Positions 37,301 to 47,580 of a DNA stretch of 64,000 bases are shown here, one piece after another (within the stretch, counting starts at the first letter, position 1; each line of letters opens with the position of its first letter). Source of the stretch: Nissolia schottii (lineage: Eukaryota; Streptophyta; Magnoliopsida; Fabales; Fabaceae); assembly GCA_003254905.1 (NCBI GenBank), contig QANU01058179.1, positions 253,729 through 317,728 of the forward strand. The letters run 5' to 3'. The notes under the pieces were generated by a model. The model made no database searches, was not told the DNA's origin, and saw only the letters and a program-made list of their open reading frames with translations. The translations under genes were made by a program, and so were the position numbers.

Positions 37301-39902
37301 TGATAATGTTGATAAGAAGCAAAAGACAATTGTTCTCGGCAAGTCGAGTGATGATGGGACTGTGTCTATGAAACTTGCTGAATTCAGTCAAGAAAAATGT
37401 AGGGAAGCACTTTGTAGAATGATAGTTGTTGATGAGCTTCCCTTCAAATTTGTTGAGAACAATGGGTTTAGGGATTTCTGTAGCACCAGTACACCACGGT
37501 TTAAAATTCCTAGTCGTATGACAGTTGCTAGAGATTGCAAGGAATTGTTTGAATTTGAAAAAAATTAAATTGAAGTCTATTTTGTCGTTAAACCAACAAG
37601 TTGTTTCCCTAACAACCGACACATGGACTTCAATTCAAAATTTCAATTACATGTGTGTGATTGGTCATTACATTGATGAAGGATGGGTTTTGCAGAAGAA
37701 AATCTTGAGTTTTGCATTGATTTCTGATCATAAGGGTGACACCATAGGGCAAGCTTTAGAGAATTGCCTAAAAGATTGGGGTATTTGCAAGATTGGTTGT
37801 GTAACTGTTGATAATGTCACTGCAAACACCTCGGCTTTAACTTATTTGTTGAGATGTATGAGTCATTGGAATGGTACTTCAGTTCTAGGATGGGTGTATA
37901 TGCACATGAGGTGTGCTGCTCACATTTTAAATTTGATTGTTAGCGATGGATTGAATATGAAGGAAATGGATGTTGCCATCCAAAAAATTAGATTGTAAGT
38001 ATGTAAGATCATCACCATCTAGGTTGGCATGTTTTCAAAAGTGTGCTGATGATGTCAATGTAGATAGTAATCAAAAGCTAGTTTTAGATGTGCCAACTAG
38101 GTGGAATTCGACATATTTGATGTTGAATGTCGCTCAGAAGTTTCGGGAGGCTTTCAGACGTCTTGAGCATGTGGATCCGGCTTTTGGGGCTGCTCTTAGT
38201 GGTGAGGGAGGAACTCCTAACCACAATGATTGGAAGCGTGCAGACGTCTTTATTCAGTTTTTGCATATCTTTTATGATGCTACACTCTGTTTTTCTACTT
38301 CATTGCATGTTAGTTCATGTCAATTCTTCCATAAAGTATGTGAGATTCAAACTACTTTGGTTGAATGGTCTAAAATTGGGGATTCACTCTTGCGGAAAAT
38401 GGCTGGTATTATGCAATTGAAGTTTGATAAGTATTGGGAACAGGGGAGCTTGAATTTAATGTTGCTAGTGGCTGTTTTTCTTGATCCACGATACAAGTTG
38501 GAATATGTTGAATTTTGTTTGATTGAAATGTATGATCATGGTAGCAACAATGTCAAGTCGAAGGAGATAGTGGGGAAATTGAAAGACTTGATTTATAAGT
38601 TGTATGCTGAGTATGAGAGTACAAGTCCAATCCTTACTGAAATGCGCGGTTCTGTTGCATCTTCTGATGTTGGATTAGGGTCTTGTGATGGAAATGCTGA
38701 TGTTAGTAGTGCTGGATTGCCTAAACCTACCCCCTCATTTAAAGATAGGTTTAGAATGAAAGCAAAACAAAAGCAAGGTGACACAAAAAAGAATGAGTTG
38801 GAAAGGTACTTCGAAGATGAAGCTGTCATTGTTGAAGATGGTGAGGATTTTGATATTTTAAAATGGTGGAAGGGAAAGACCACCAAATATCCTGTTTTAT
38901 CTCGCTTAGCTAGAGATATTTTGGCTATTCGGTGTCTACGGTATCATCGGAGTCTGCTTTTAGCACTGGAGGTAGAGTGCTTGATCCTTACCATAGTACG
39001 TTAGCTCCTGCCACAGTGGAAAGCTTGATTTGCTTGCAAAATTGGCTTCATGGACGTACCGGTACTGAGATGGGTAGCAAGTAGATGAAAAAGGTATAAT
39101 TGTTTCTTAATTTTTGTTTTGTTTATTTTTTTTTGTATATTAAATGTTGAATTTGCATCATTGTATTTTTGTAGAAATTTCAGAGCTTGAAAAGATTGAG
39201 ATTGATAGAATTTTATTGGCCCATCCATGAGGTAAATGTCTTTGTGTTTACCATTCTTAAATTTGTACTTTTGAATTTAATATTTTATCTAAACACTTAC
39301 TAACAATTATTTACTCATTTGCAGTGGATCTACAAACTTAACCACAAGAAGAAAATGTTGAAAAAGAGCTCCGATGTTATGTATTTTGTGTTTTTGTTAT
39401 GTATTTGTGACTGTGTCTTTGTGTTGAGAAACTTCATGGATTATGGATTATGTTGTTTAGGGTGGATTACTATGGATTATTATGGGTTTATGCTATATTT
39501 TTATTATGGATTATTATGGGTTTGTGCTTATTAGGGATTATTATGGGTCTGTGCTTATAGATTTTATGTTATTCATTAACAATTACATTGATATTACTTT
39601 TAATTTTGAATTGTTAAAATATGGTTGTTTTAAATTAAAAAATAGACTTTTTAATTTAAAAAATAGTTGTCTATTTTTTAAAATAATAATAGCTTTTTTC
39701 CTATTAAAAATGGATTTTTTAAACAAGAAATTGATTTTTTTTTAAAAAAAAGGGCGGGTCACCCGCCGACCTGCCTAACCCAATCTGACCCAGGCGGGTG
39801 GCGGGTCTAGCGGGTACCCCTGGAAAAAAGTGAGATTTGGGTGGTCCGGTCGGATGAGTGACATGGGCGGGTCCGACCCGACCCGATCCATGTGCACCCC
39901 TA
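34339..39902 (+). mobile_element. hAT DNA transposon inserted in copia element 2
   Basis: The ends TAGGGGTGAAC and, inverted, TAGGGGTGCAC form short terminal inverted repeats. They are flanked by an exact 8 bp direct repeat CTTTTACT (34331-34338 and 39903-39910). Both subterminal regions are GC-rich and packed with CGACCCG/CGGGTCG-type motifs, typical transposase-binding repeats of hAT elements. The interior has a 2.6 kb leader with a low-complexity Pro/Ser/Arg-coding patch (34510-34830) and a BED-type transposase gene on the plus strand. Removing the element and one duplicate joins the copia RT and RNase H, which proves the insertion order. Confidence 0.95.
36989..39084 (+). pseudogene. hAT transposase with BED zinc finger (frameshifted)
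   Basis: It starts at ATG 36989 after a splice-acceptor-like GTTTAG. The order is: a Ser/Asn-rich N-terminus; a BED finger (CWDHFTLDRLNGIAFCNYCGK...H...NLNKHMKVC, 37155-37300); the DDE/RNase H-like core start (VVSLTTDTWTSIQNFNYM, 37600-37660; GCVTVDNVTANTSAL); RCAAHILNLIVSDGL (about 37910); DVPTRWNSTYLML (about 38090); and the hATC dimerisation region (NELERYFEDE, FDILKWWKGKTTKYPVLSRLARDILAI, then SESAFSTGGRVLD). Single-base frame breaks at about 37139, 37565, 37990 and 38935 make it non-autonomous, though otherwise well preserved. Confidence 0.9.
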
Positions 39903-39910
39903 CTTTTACT
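39903..39910. repeat. Target-site duplication of the hAT element (right)
   Basis: CTTTTACT, identical to 34331-34338. Confidence 0.95.
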
Positions 39911-40633
39911 GCCATAAGATGAGATTCTTTGGGTTTAGATTGGAACCTTGAACATAATCTCACATTGAAGGATATATCAGGTCGGGATGATGTTAAATAC
40001 ATTAATGATCCAATTATTCCCCTAAACTTTGTTTCATCAACATCCTTTCCTTTTTCATCTTTGTTAAGTTTGGAATTTGGATGCATTGGCGTAGCCATAG
40101 ACTTAGCATTTTCCATTCCAAACCTTTTAAGGATGTCTCTAGTATACTTCTCTTGGTTTACAAACGTTCCTTTGGGAGTTTGTTTGATTTGTAAACCAAG
40201 GAAGAAGGAAAGTTCTCCCATCATGCTCATATCGAATTCATTTGTCATCAATCTTGAGAACTATTCACATAGAGTTTCATTTGATGATCCAAATATTATG
40301 TCATCTACATATACTTGTACAATCAAGAATTCATTCTTTGAATGTTTTATGAATAAAGTAGTGTCTACATTCCCCCTTTCAAATTTATTTGCTAACAAAA
40401 AAGTACTAAGCCTCTCATACCAAGCTCTAGGAGCTTGCTTTAGTCCATATAGGGCTTTTGAGAGCTAAGTACATGATTTGGGTATTTTTTATCTTCAAAC
40501 CCAGGAGGTTGTTTAACAAACACTTCTTCATTTAGAAATCCAATCAAAAATGCACTTTTGACATCTATTTGATATAATTTAAACCCCTGATGAGCAACAT
40601 ATGCAAGTAGAATTCGAATGGCTTCCATTCGAG

Positions 40634-42486
40634 CTATTGGGGCATATGTTTCATCAAAGTACCTTCTTGTTGATTATATCCTTGCGCCATGAGTCTAGCT
40701 TTATTCCTTGTGACATTTCCATTTTCATCCATCTTGTTGCGAAATACCCATTTTGTCCCAATGATTGATCCATCTACAGGTTTAGGAATCAAAGTCCATA
40801 CTTCATTTTTCTCGAGCTGCTTCAATTCTTCCTTCATAGCTTCTACCCAAGCTTCATCTTTGAGTGCCTCATGGACCGTTTTGGGTTCCATATTAGAGAT
40901 AAATGCCACGTGATTGTGTTCCACTTGTTTAAATGATGACCTAGTTCTTATCCCTTGAGAGGCTTCTCCAATTATGAATTTTTGTGGATAATTACTCAAA
41001 GATTTCCACTCTCTTGGTTTTCTTAGCTTTGAAGGTGAGGGCTCTTGTATGCTTCCTTGTTCAGGTTCATTGCCTTCTTCAGAACCAGAGATATCTCCTT
41101 GGGTTTCAGGAGCATTTTCGAGGAAATCTCCCTGATTTTTAGCAGTATTATCAACAATATCTCCTTGAGTTTCAGGAGCTTTATCTTTAGTTTCACAGAC
41201 CTGATTTGTGGGTGAATTTCCTGCAAATTCATCTTCATTTTCCTTTGTTAAGGGGTTCGTTTCACAGAAAGTAATATTGATAGATTCTTCAACAGTTTTG
41301 GCATTTAAATTATAGACTCTATAAGCTTTGCTTCTAGTGGAATAGCCAAGACAGATCCCATCATTGGTTTTTGAATCAAATTTGCCTAGATTATCCTTGG
41401 TATTAAGAATGAAGCATTTGCAACCGAAGACATGAAAGTAATGAAGAGTTGGTTTGATTCCACACCAAAGTTCATAAGGAGTCTTTTTCAAAGTTTTTCT
41501 AATGATTGTCCTATTTAAAAGGTAACATGCAGTGTTTATGGCTTCAGCCCAAAAGAATTTTACTACATTATTATCATTGAGCATAGTTCTAGCCATTTCT
41601 TGTAATGATCTATTTCTTCTTTCAACTACTCCATTTTGTTGAGGAGTTCTTGGACATGAAAAATTATGTGAGATACCATTTTCATTGCAAAATATTTCAA
41701 AGTGTTGATTTTCAAATTCTTTACCATGATCACTTCTAATAGATACAATAGAAGTTTCTTCTTCATTTTGAATTTTTTTGTAGAGTTTTTCAAATGAATC
41801 AAAAGCCTCATTCTTTTCCCTCCAAGACTTTGAGTCTTGATTGGACCAAACAGATCAAGATGTAACAGCTCAAGAGGCCTTGAAGTAGAAATGAACTCTT
41901 TAGATTTGAAAGAGGTTTTTACTTGTTTCCCCTTTTGACAAGGTTCACACACAAGATCTTTTTCAAATTTGATTTTAGGAATTCCTCTTATCAAATCATT
42001 TTTTATTAGCTGGGAAATTTGAAACATGCTAGCATGTCCTAATCTTCTATGCCAGAGCCATTTTTCATCTTCAATGGAAGCAAAGCATTTTACATCTTGT
42101 TCTTTTAGGTCATTTATGGAAATGCAAAATACATTTCCACGTCTTGGCACAAAGAAAAGAACTTCATTACTATGCTTCATATGAATGATGCATTTATTTC
42201 TTTCAAATGTTACATTGTGACCATTGTCACATAGGTGACTAATGCTTAGCAAACTATGTTTCAAACCTTCCACAAGGTAAACATTGTTAATGGTTGAGGA
42301 GAGAGTCTTACCAAAGTTACCTATTCTAATGATTTTTCCTTTTGCATTGTCTCCAAAGGTCACACTTCCTCGGTTATAAGGATCAATCTTTTTGAATATT
42401 GAAGCATTTCCTGTCATGTGCCTGGAGCATCCACTATCGAGATACCATATTTCGCTTTTCTCTTTTGACGTTAGGCATACCTGCAT
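40634..42486 (-). pseudogene. Protease and integrase of copia element 2
   Basis: The frame 42486-41626 starts with the aspartic protease motif WYLDSGCSRHMTGN, followed by the GAG-pre-integrase zinc-binding block (WLWHRRLGH..., CEPCQKGKQ) and LLHLDLFGP of the integrase core. A frameshift near 41830 disturbs the core. Frame 41596-40634 carries the end of the core (MLNDNNVVKFFWAEAI, YLLNRT, PYELW) and the C-terminal domain (HVFGCKCFILN, GICLGYSTRSKAYRVYN), then runs into the start of RT (NEVWTLIPKP, GTKWVFRNKMDENG). Confidence 0.87.
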
Positions 42487-44121
42487 TATTTTAGTGAGTT
42501 TTTAGGTATCCAAAGTTTTTTGGATCCTGGAATGTTAGTTTTTCTCAAGCTTCCAGCTGCATTCATATCTAGAACAACCTTCACATTTTTTCCACCAATA
42601 AGTCTCCAAGCAATAAAGCATTTATTTGATGTATGTCCTAGCTTTTTGCAGTTATAGCATACATCTTCTAATTTCGCCTTCACAAAGTATTTATGATATG
42701 GGTTTGGCTTATGTAGTATTTTACCAGAATCAGATTTGATGATGTTTTTGTAAAATCTGTTTTGACTATTTTCATTGAACCCTAATCCGGCTTTATTTAT
42801 TGCACAACGTTGCGATCCAAGTAATAAGCTTAGTTTGTTAGATCCTTCAGTGAATTTACAGAGATCTTTGGTTTGCATGTAAAAATTCATTTTCAGCTTT
42901 TAAAGCATTATGAGAGGAGTTTATATGATCATGTTTAGATTTAAGATCTCCAAGCTCAGTTTTTAGTAAGGTATATTTTGTCAATATATTCTTGGAGTTA
43001 AGTAGTAGATCATCAATGATGGAAAGCATTTCATCATGAGATAAGTTTGAGAAATCTACCTCATTTTCAAGAGATGCCATTAGACATAGGTTGGCTGTGA
43101 TCTCCTCTTCTTCTTCTTCACTTGAAGAATCATTTTCCAGTTCTTCCCATGTTGAAAGCAAACCTTTTCCTTTCACCTTTCTTCCTCCATCCTTTTGCTG
43201 TAGAAGAGGACATCGTTTTTGAAGTGTCCTTTCTGTTTGCAATAATGGCAGGTGATATCTTTTTTGAAATCTGACTTGTTGGTCTCTTTCTTGTGACTAC
43301 TTGTTCTTCGGTTGTCTCCTCTTTTCTTCCAAAGTTTTGCCATTCTTTTTGCGAATAGGCTGAATTCCTCATCTTCATCATGTTCGGAATTAGATATTGC
43401 TTTTTCTTGGATTTTCGTTTTTAGGGCAATTTCCTTCTTTTTCTTGTTATTCTTTAAATGTGTTGTTTCGAAGGCTATCAGGTTACCCCTCAACTCGTCA
43501 TAAGTAAGAGTTTCGATGTTTCTTCCTTCTTGGATTGCAGCTATCTTGGAGGTCCATTTATTAGTGAGACTTTGTAGGATTTTTCTTACCAGTTCCTCAT
43601 CTGGGAAAGTTTTTCCAACCATGTCCAGATTGTTGATGATCACAGCAAATCTTTTGAACATCTCATCGATGTTCTCATTTTCCTTTATTTCAAACATCTC
43701 ATACTCTCTGGTTAGCATATCAATTTTATTCAGTTTGATTTGTTTCATACCTTCATGAGTGACTTGCATCTTGTCCCAAGTTTCTTTGGCAGATAAACAT
43801 CTGGATACTTTTCTGTATTCTTCGAAACTGATAGCACACAGCATCAAATTCAGAGCTTCGGCATTTGTCGTGATCTGTTTTCTTTTCTTCTGCATTCCAC
43901 TCATCTTCAGTTTTGGGAATTTGCTTCTCCCTTCCGTCTTTTGTTGTTGTCTTCATTGGAATAGTAGGACCTCTAGTGATGGTCTTCCAGATGTCATAGT
44001 CAGTTGATTGTATGAAGATCCTCATTCTTTCCTTCCAGTATGGATAATTTGATTCATTAAATGACGGAGGACGTGCAGAGGATTGTCTTTCTGACAGATT
44101 ATATTGAATAGGTCCAGCCAT
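42486..44121 (-). pseudogene. gag of copia element 2 (frameshifted)
   Basis: The first frame opens with MAGPIQYNLSERQSSARPPS (44121) and the gag motif YPYWKERMRIFIQS. It shifts at about 43900 into a frame with the UBN2-type capsid signature (AKETWDKM, YEMFEIKENENIDEMFKRF), then a zinc knuckle CHYCKQKGHFKN at about 43230. The next frame (43242-42856) has an acidic run and a coiled-coil-like stretch. A second knuckle (CYNCKKLGHTSNKC) lies near 42650. At least two frameshifts prevent a single gag product. Confidence 0.85.
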
Positions 44122-44189
44122 GTGGTGTTCTTCTCTAAGTTGTGGATCTTTGCTCTTCAGCTGTTAGGCTTGATATATTAGAGACCTGG

Positions 44190-44203
44190 CGCTCTGGTAC
44201 CAA
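44190..44203 (-). other. Primer binding site of copia element 2
   Basis: The minus strand reads TGGTACCAGAGCGC one base inside the 5' LTR. This matches the initiator-Met-tRNA site TGGTATCAGAGC with one change. Confidence 0.8.
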
Positions 44204-44204
44204 T

Positions 44205-45842
44205 TGATGGTTTTATGTGGCTTAGAGAAGGGGGTTGAATCTAAGCAGGAGTTTTTGAAAACTTTTGTTGAAGAGTTATCTCCTTAAATTTTAGGAGATA
44301 TCTCGTTATATTTTGGGAGACAAGTTTTTTTAAGGTTGTAAGAAAATAGAATTTTGATTGAAAGAATGGAGGCTGTAAATAATGAAAGAAAGGGAGATCA
44401 CACAAGGAATTTATATTGGTTCGATTGCTAAGAGCTAGGAACCTACGTCCAGTTCTTCAACTACCTATTTCAATATTCTTTCACAAGATTTCCAAATTAT
44501 AAACACTAATTCAACAGAACAAACTCTCAAATGGTGATAAACAAAAAAACTCAAGAACAAATAACAAACAAGTGGCTTTTTCAGAAATGCTCTCTAGCTA
44601 AGCCTTTTTTTACTCTCAAAATCTCTCAAGCATTAGAGCTTCTCTCACAAAGAAAAACAAGTTTTGAACAAGGAGATTTTATAAAGATTTTCTGATTGAA
44701 CCTTGAGAGGAGAAAAAAGAATAGAATAATGGCTTCAAGTTGCAAGTATAGTAGCAGGCTTTTTGATTATTCTCTTTTTTCTGCCTTGATGGGTCACATC
44801 ATTCCCCTTTTTATGCTCTGAAAATTCTGACCGTTCGAATTTTGAATTTCAGAACGTTTGCAGGTGAGCTGAGCTGTCTTCTTCTCATTGGCTCGTACAT
44901 GTCCTTTTGTACCAGGAGAAATCATTTTATCCGTTGAGTAAAATTTCCTTTTGAATGTTGACAGCTGCATGTCCATTTCAGTTTTCAGTCTTCCTTCTCT
45001 AAGTGTAGCAACAGAAATATTTATGTATATTTCTACACGTTATCAAATGGTCCAGCAGTGTACTTTTTATTTCAAAATTATTTCCCTTTCCTTTTTGAAA
45101 AATTCTGAAGCCTTAGTATTGCCCTTTCTTCATGAAAGCTTTCTGACACCTTTTTCTCTAACACGTTTTCTTTTCATAGGCATGAGCCTTGCTCTTTTAT
45201 ATTATTTTATTTCTTTCCTTGCTTTTTGGTCTGGCGCCTCTTGCTGCATCCTGCGCTGCTGGTTCTCATTTTTTCCAATGCTTTCCAGCCTCTTGTCACG
45301 TTATTCTCTCTCTTTTGATTTATATAAATTTCTTTCTTTTTCTTTTTGCAGCCTCCCATCATTGTCACGTCATTTCCTCCTTTGGTTTTTGTTTATACAA
45401 ATTTCTTTTTGTTTCTTGTAGTCACTAATAAAACTTCTCTTCCCTATGCTCTCTATCTTGTCATGTCAAGTCCTTTCTTCATTGCCTTCCCACGGTCTCG
45501 TATGCCTGCAGTACCAGCTTTTTCTTTTCTTTTATTAAATAATAATTTCCCTTTGTCTTTCTTTTCTAGCCTTGTTACTTGGGCTGCTCCAGTTTCGAAC
45601 CAATACTTCCAGATAATGATGGGCCAAACCTCTTTGCGCTGCAGCTGCTTCTTATTCCAATTTCTTGGGGCGTAAGTGGAGAGGAAAAAAAATTCTTTCT
45701 ATTGTTTTAAGAAACTGATTTGGGCCATGAGTCAAGTTGTTTGGCCAAAAAAATAATTAACCCTGAAACACTAACACACTTATTAAATATATTCACACAA
45801 TGTTTATAATCATTAAATTAATTTATGCAAATTGAATCAACA
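44205..45842 (-). repeat. 5' LTR of copia element 2
   Basis: Direct-repeat partner of 29055-30692. It contains the minus-strand promoter of the element; no TATA box was assigned with confidence. Confidence 0.93.
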
Positions 45843-45847
45843 AATCC

Positions 45848-46522
45848 AATAGTGTTTTTGTGTGACCTATTGGAGCTCTTTGCCCAACTTTTTAAATTGA
45901 TTTTTCTTGTCTTTCTTCTGGTTGGTTGGAGCATTTTGCTATAAAATAAAATAAAAAACAAAAAAAACAAGGAAGCATAATTTTTGTTTTTATTTCTTGA
46001 AAAGAAACACTGATTGCTTTAATAGAAAGACATACTTGTATGTTGGTAAAAGGCAGTTGCAATCCATGGCAAAATAACAAGGTTGCATTGTTCAAAATAC
46101 ATTTATTAAGCATAAGACATAATAAATATCCCAAAACACGAGATATAGGAGCAGGAACAAGACAAAGCATATATCCTCTCAACATTTTAAGCCTCATGAT
46201 CCAATATTCTTGAGGAAGACGCTTGTCAAAACCATCTCCGACTGCAGAGAGGCCTTCAGTAGCTCGATACCCTATCAAGGAGAAAGATAAAAATCAGAAA
46301 GCCATAAAATAAAATTCAATTTTACAGAATAGAAAAAGGTGTCAGTGCACAAAAGATGCACATGCATTACGGGAGATCATATACACTATACAAAATTATA
46401 CACATATATAAATAACATTAAGGAAGCATACAAATTATGAAAAAGAAACAATTATTCTTTCATGCATTTGACATGAGACACAATGCCGATTCATAGCTCA
46501 TTCAAAAGCCAGTGTAAGTAGC
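45848..46522. other. Flank of copia element 2, unassigned
   Basis: A minus-strand open frame at 46278-45892 begins MIGYRATEGLSAVGDGFDKR and contains YWIMRLKMLRGYMLCLVPAP, which looks exon-like, but I do not recognise it and see no confirming splice structure. The rest is AT-rich. Confidence 0.3.
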
Positions 46523-46918
46523 TCAGGCATCCCCAACAATGTTTTCTTGCAAAGAACCAATGTCTTTGACATTCAACCTGTTGACTAAAGCGATAGCAGC
46601 AGATAAGGTAATACTGGGCTCATTGGGCTGAATGACCAAATTATCCATCACCGTGTATGTCACGGCATCTTTCACGAAGCCACTGTTCCTAGAAGTTGAA
46701 TCTTTGGCAGCTTCATCACTCCTAGTATAAGGCAGAGGTCATGGCGGCGGTTGGAGAATATGGCTCCAAGAGAACATCCTCAGAGCAGCTTCACCACGAT
46801 CCCCAGAGGCAGTTGGAGAAAGCCAACCACATCTTTGGACGCTTCTGCAAACAGAACTCTCCTGCCGTGCGTTAATGACAAGCTTCATTCCCACCTTCTT
46901 GTTATTAGTGAATGCCAT
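46523..46918 (-). pseudogene. DUF674-family gene fragment
   Basis: From ATG 46918 the frame reads MAFTNNKKVGMKLVINARQE. The reading then continues in another frame as RVLFAEASKDVVGFLQLPLG followed by IVVKLL and a stop, the classic N-terminal signature of DUF674 proteins (KVLFAEA.KDFV..L.LPLGTV.KLL). Farther on, the C-terminal signature appears (YTVMDNLVIQPNEPSITLSA and LVNRLNVKD.GSLQENIVG), ending in a stop at 46523. The middle of the protein is absent, so this is a deleted, frameshifted relic. DUF674 is a plant family of unknown function. Confidence 0.65.
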
Positions 46919-46929
46919 GCTCTCTTCTC

Positions 46930-47580
46930 TCTCGGGATGAATTGAGATTTGTGAGCAAAAATATTGGAATTGTTTTTGGAGCAATGAAAAATAAAATTTA
47001 TTATAAAATTATCTAGATTGGCATTATATTTTATTTATCATTTATTGTGCCTAAAACAAAATCTCAAGAACTAAGTTGTAGCAGATGCAAAAGTTTAAGG
47101 TAAACAGTGATTTAGATATACCGCAGCATCTGTTACGTAAGCTTCAATCTGAAGAACAAATGACTGGTCCTATTTTTCCCCCTCTTTTTGAACAGAAAAA
47201 AAGAATGAACAGACAGACAGGTGCCTATTGTGAGCACCCCTCTCAGTAAAGGCACAAGGGAAATTCTGGTTTCTATTTCTCCACAGCTACCCCAGAATGA
47301 TTAGAAGACCCAAACCCCTCAAGGCTAAGAAAACAATGGTTTTGACTGGGCTGTTTAGTAACTCCAATATAAATATCAGATCTTATAAAATTGGACCAGC
47401 ATAGAATTATTTCCATATTCACTTGGATCTGTAGATGGAATTCTGTTGGATACAAAATTCCATGTCCAAGTTTTGTCGCAGTCCTAGTGTCCTACTAATC
47501 AAAACATTACTACAGACAGAAAACACCAAAACAAAACAGAAAAGAGGGAGAAAGAACCATACCTTTCAGATGATCATCGC
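46930..47580. other. Spacer between DUF674 relic and SF3B3 pseudogene
   Basis: No gene recognised. It should include the former 3' UTR of the SF3B3 copy. Confidence 0.4.

Larger units (their letters stand above)
33900..40660 (-). pseudogene. Reverse transcriptase and RNase H of copia element 2, split by a hAT
   Basis: RT motifs before the insertion: LYQIDVKSAFLIGFLNEEVFVKQPPGFE (40628-40440, then a break), YVDD at 40300-40311, and MGELSFFLGLQIKQTPKGTFVNQ with LMYLTSSRPDI (40251-39911). The hAT element follows at 39902-34339. RNase H resumes at about 34330: GFCDTDYAGDRIDRRSTSG, SWTSKKQNTVALSTAEAEYM, KHIEIRHHFIREHV. The insertion alone inactivates pol, and additional frame breaks occur. Confidence 0.88.
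29055..45842 (-). mobile_element. Ty1/copia element 2, Sirevirus-like, with a post-pol ORF (interrupted by a hAT)
   Basis: Two direct 1,638 bp LTRs (29055-30692 and 44205-45842; TGATGG...TCAACA) bound 13.5 kb. On the minus strand the order is 5' LTR, PBS, gag, protease, integrase, RT, RNase H, an extra ORF, PPT, 3' LTR. The flanks GATCC (29050-29054) and AATCC (45843-45847) fit a five-base target duplication with one change. Without the hAT insertion (5,564 bp plus one 8 bp duplication) the element is about 11.2 kb. The LTRs differ mainly in their first ~300 bp and look about 97% identical by eye, so the insertion is fairly recent. Long LTRs, large size, a gag with two zinc knuckles and a gene after pol suggest the Sirevirus (SIRE1/Maximus) lineage; that placement is inferred. 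Confidence 0.9.
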
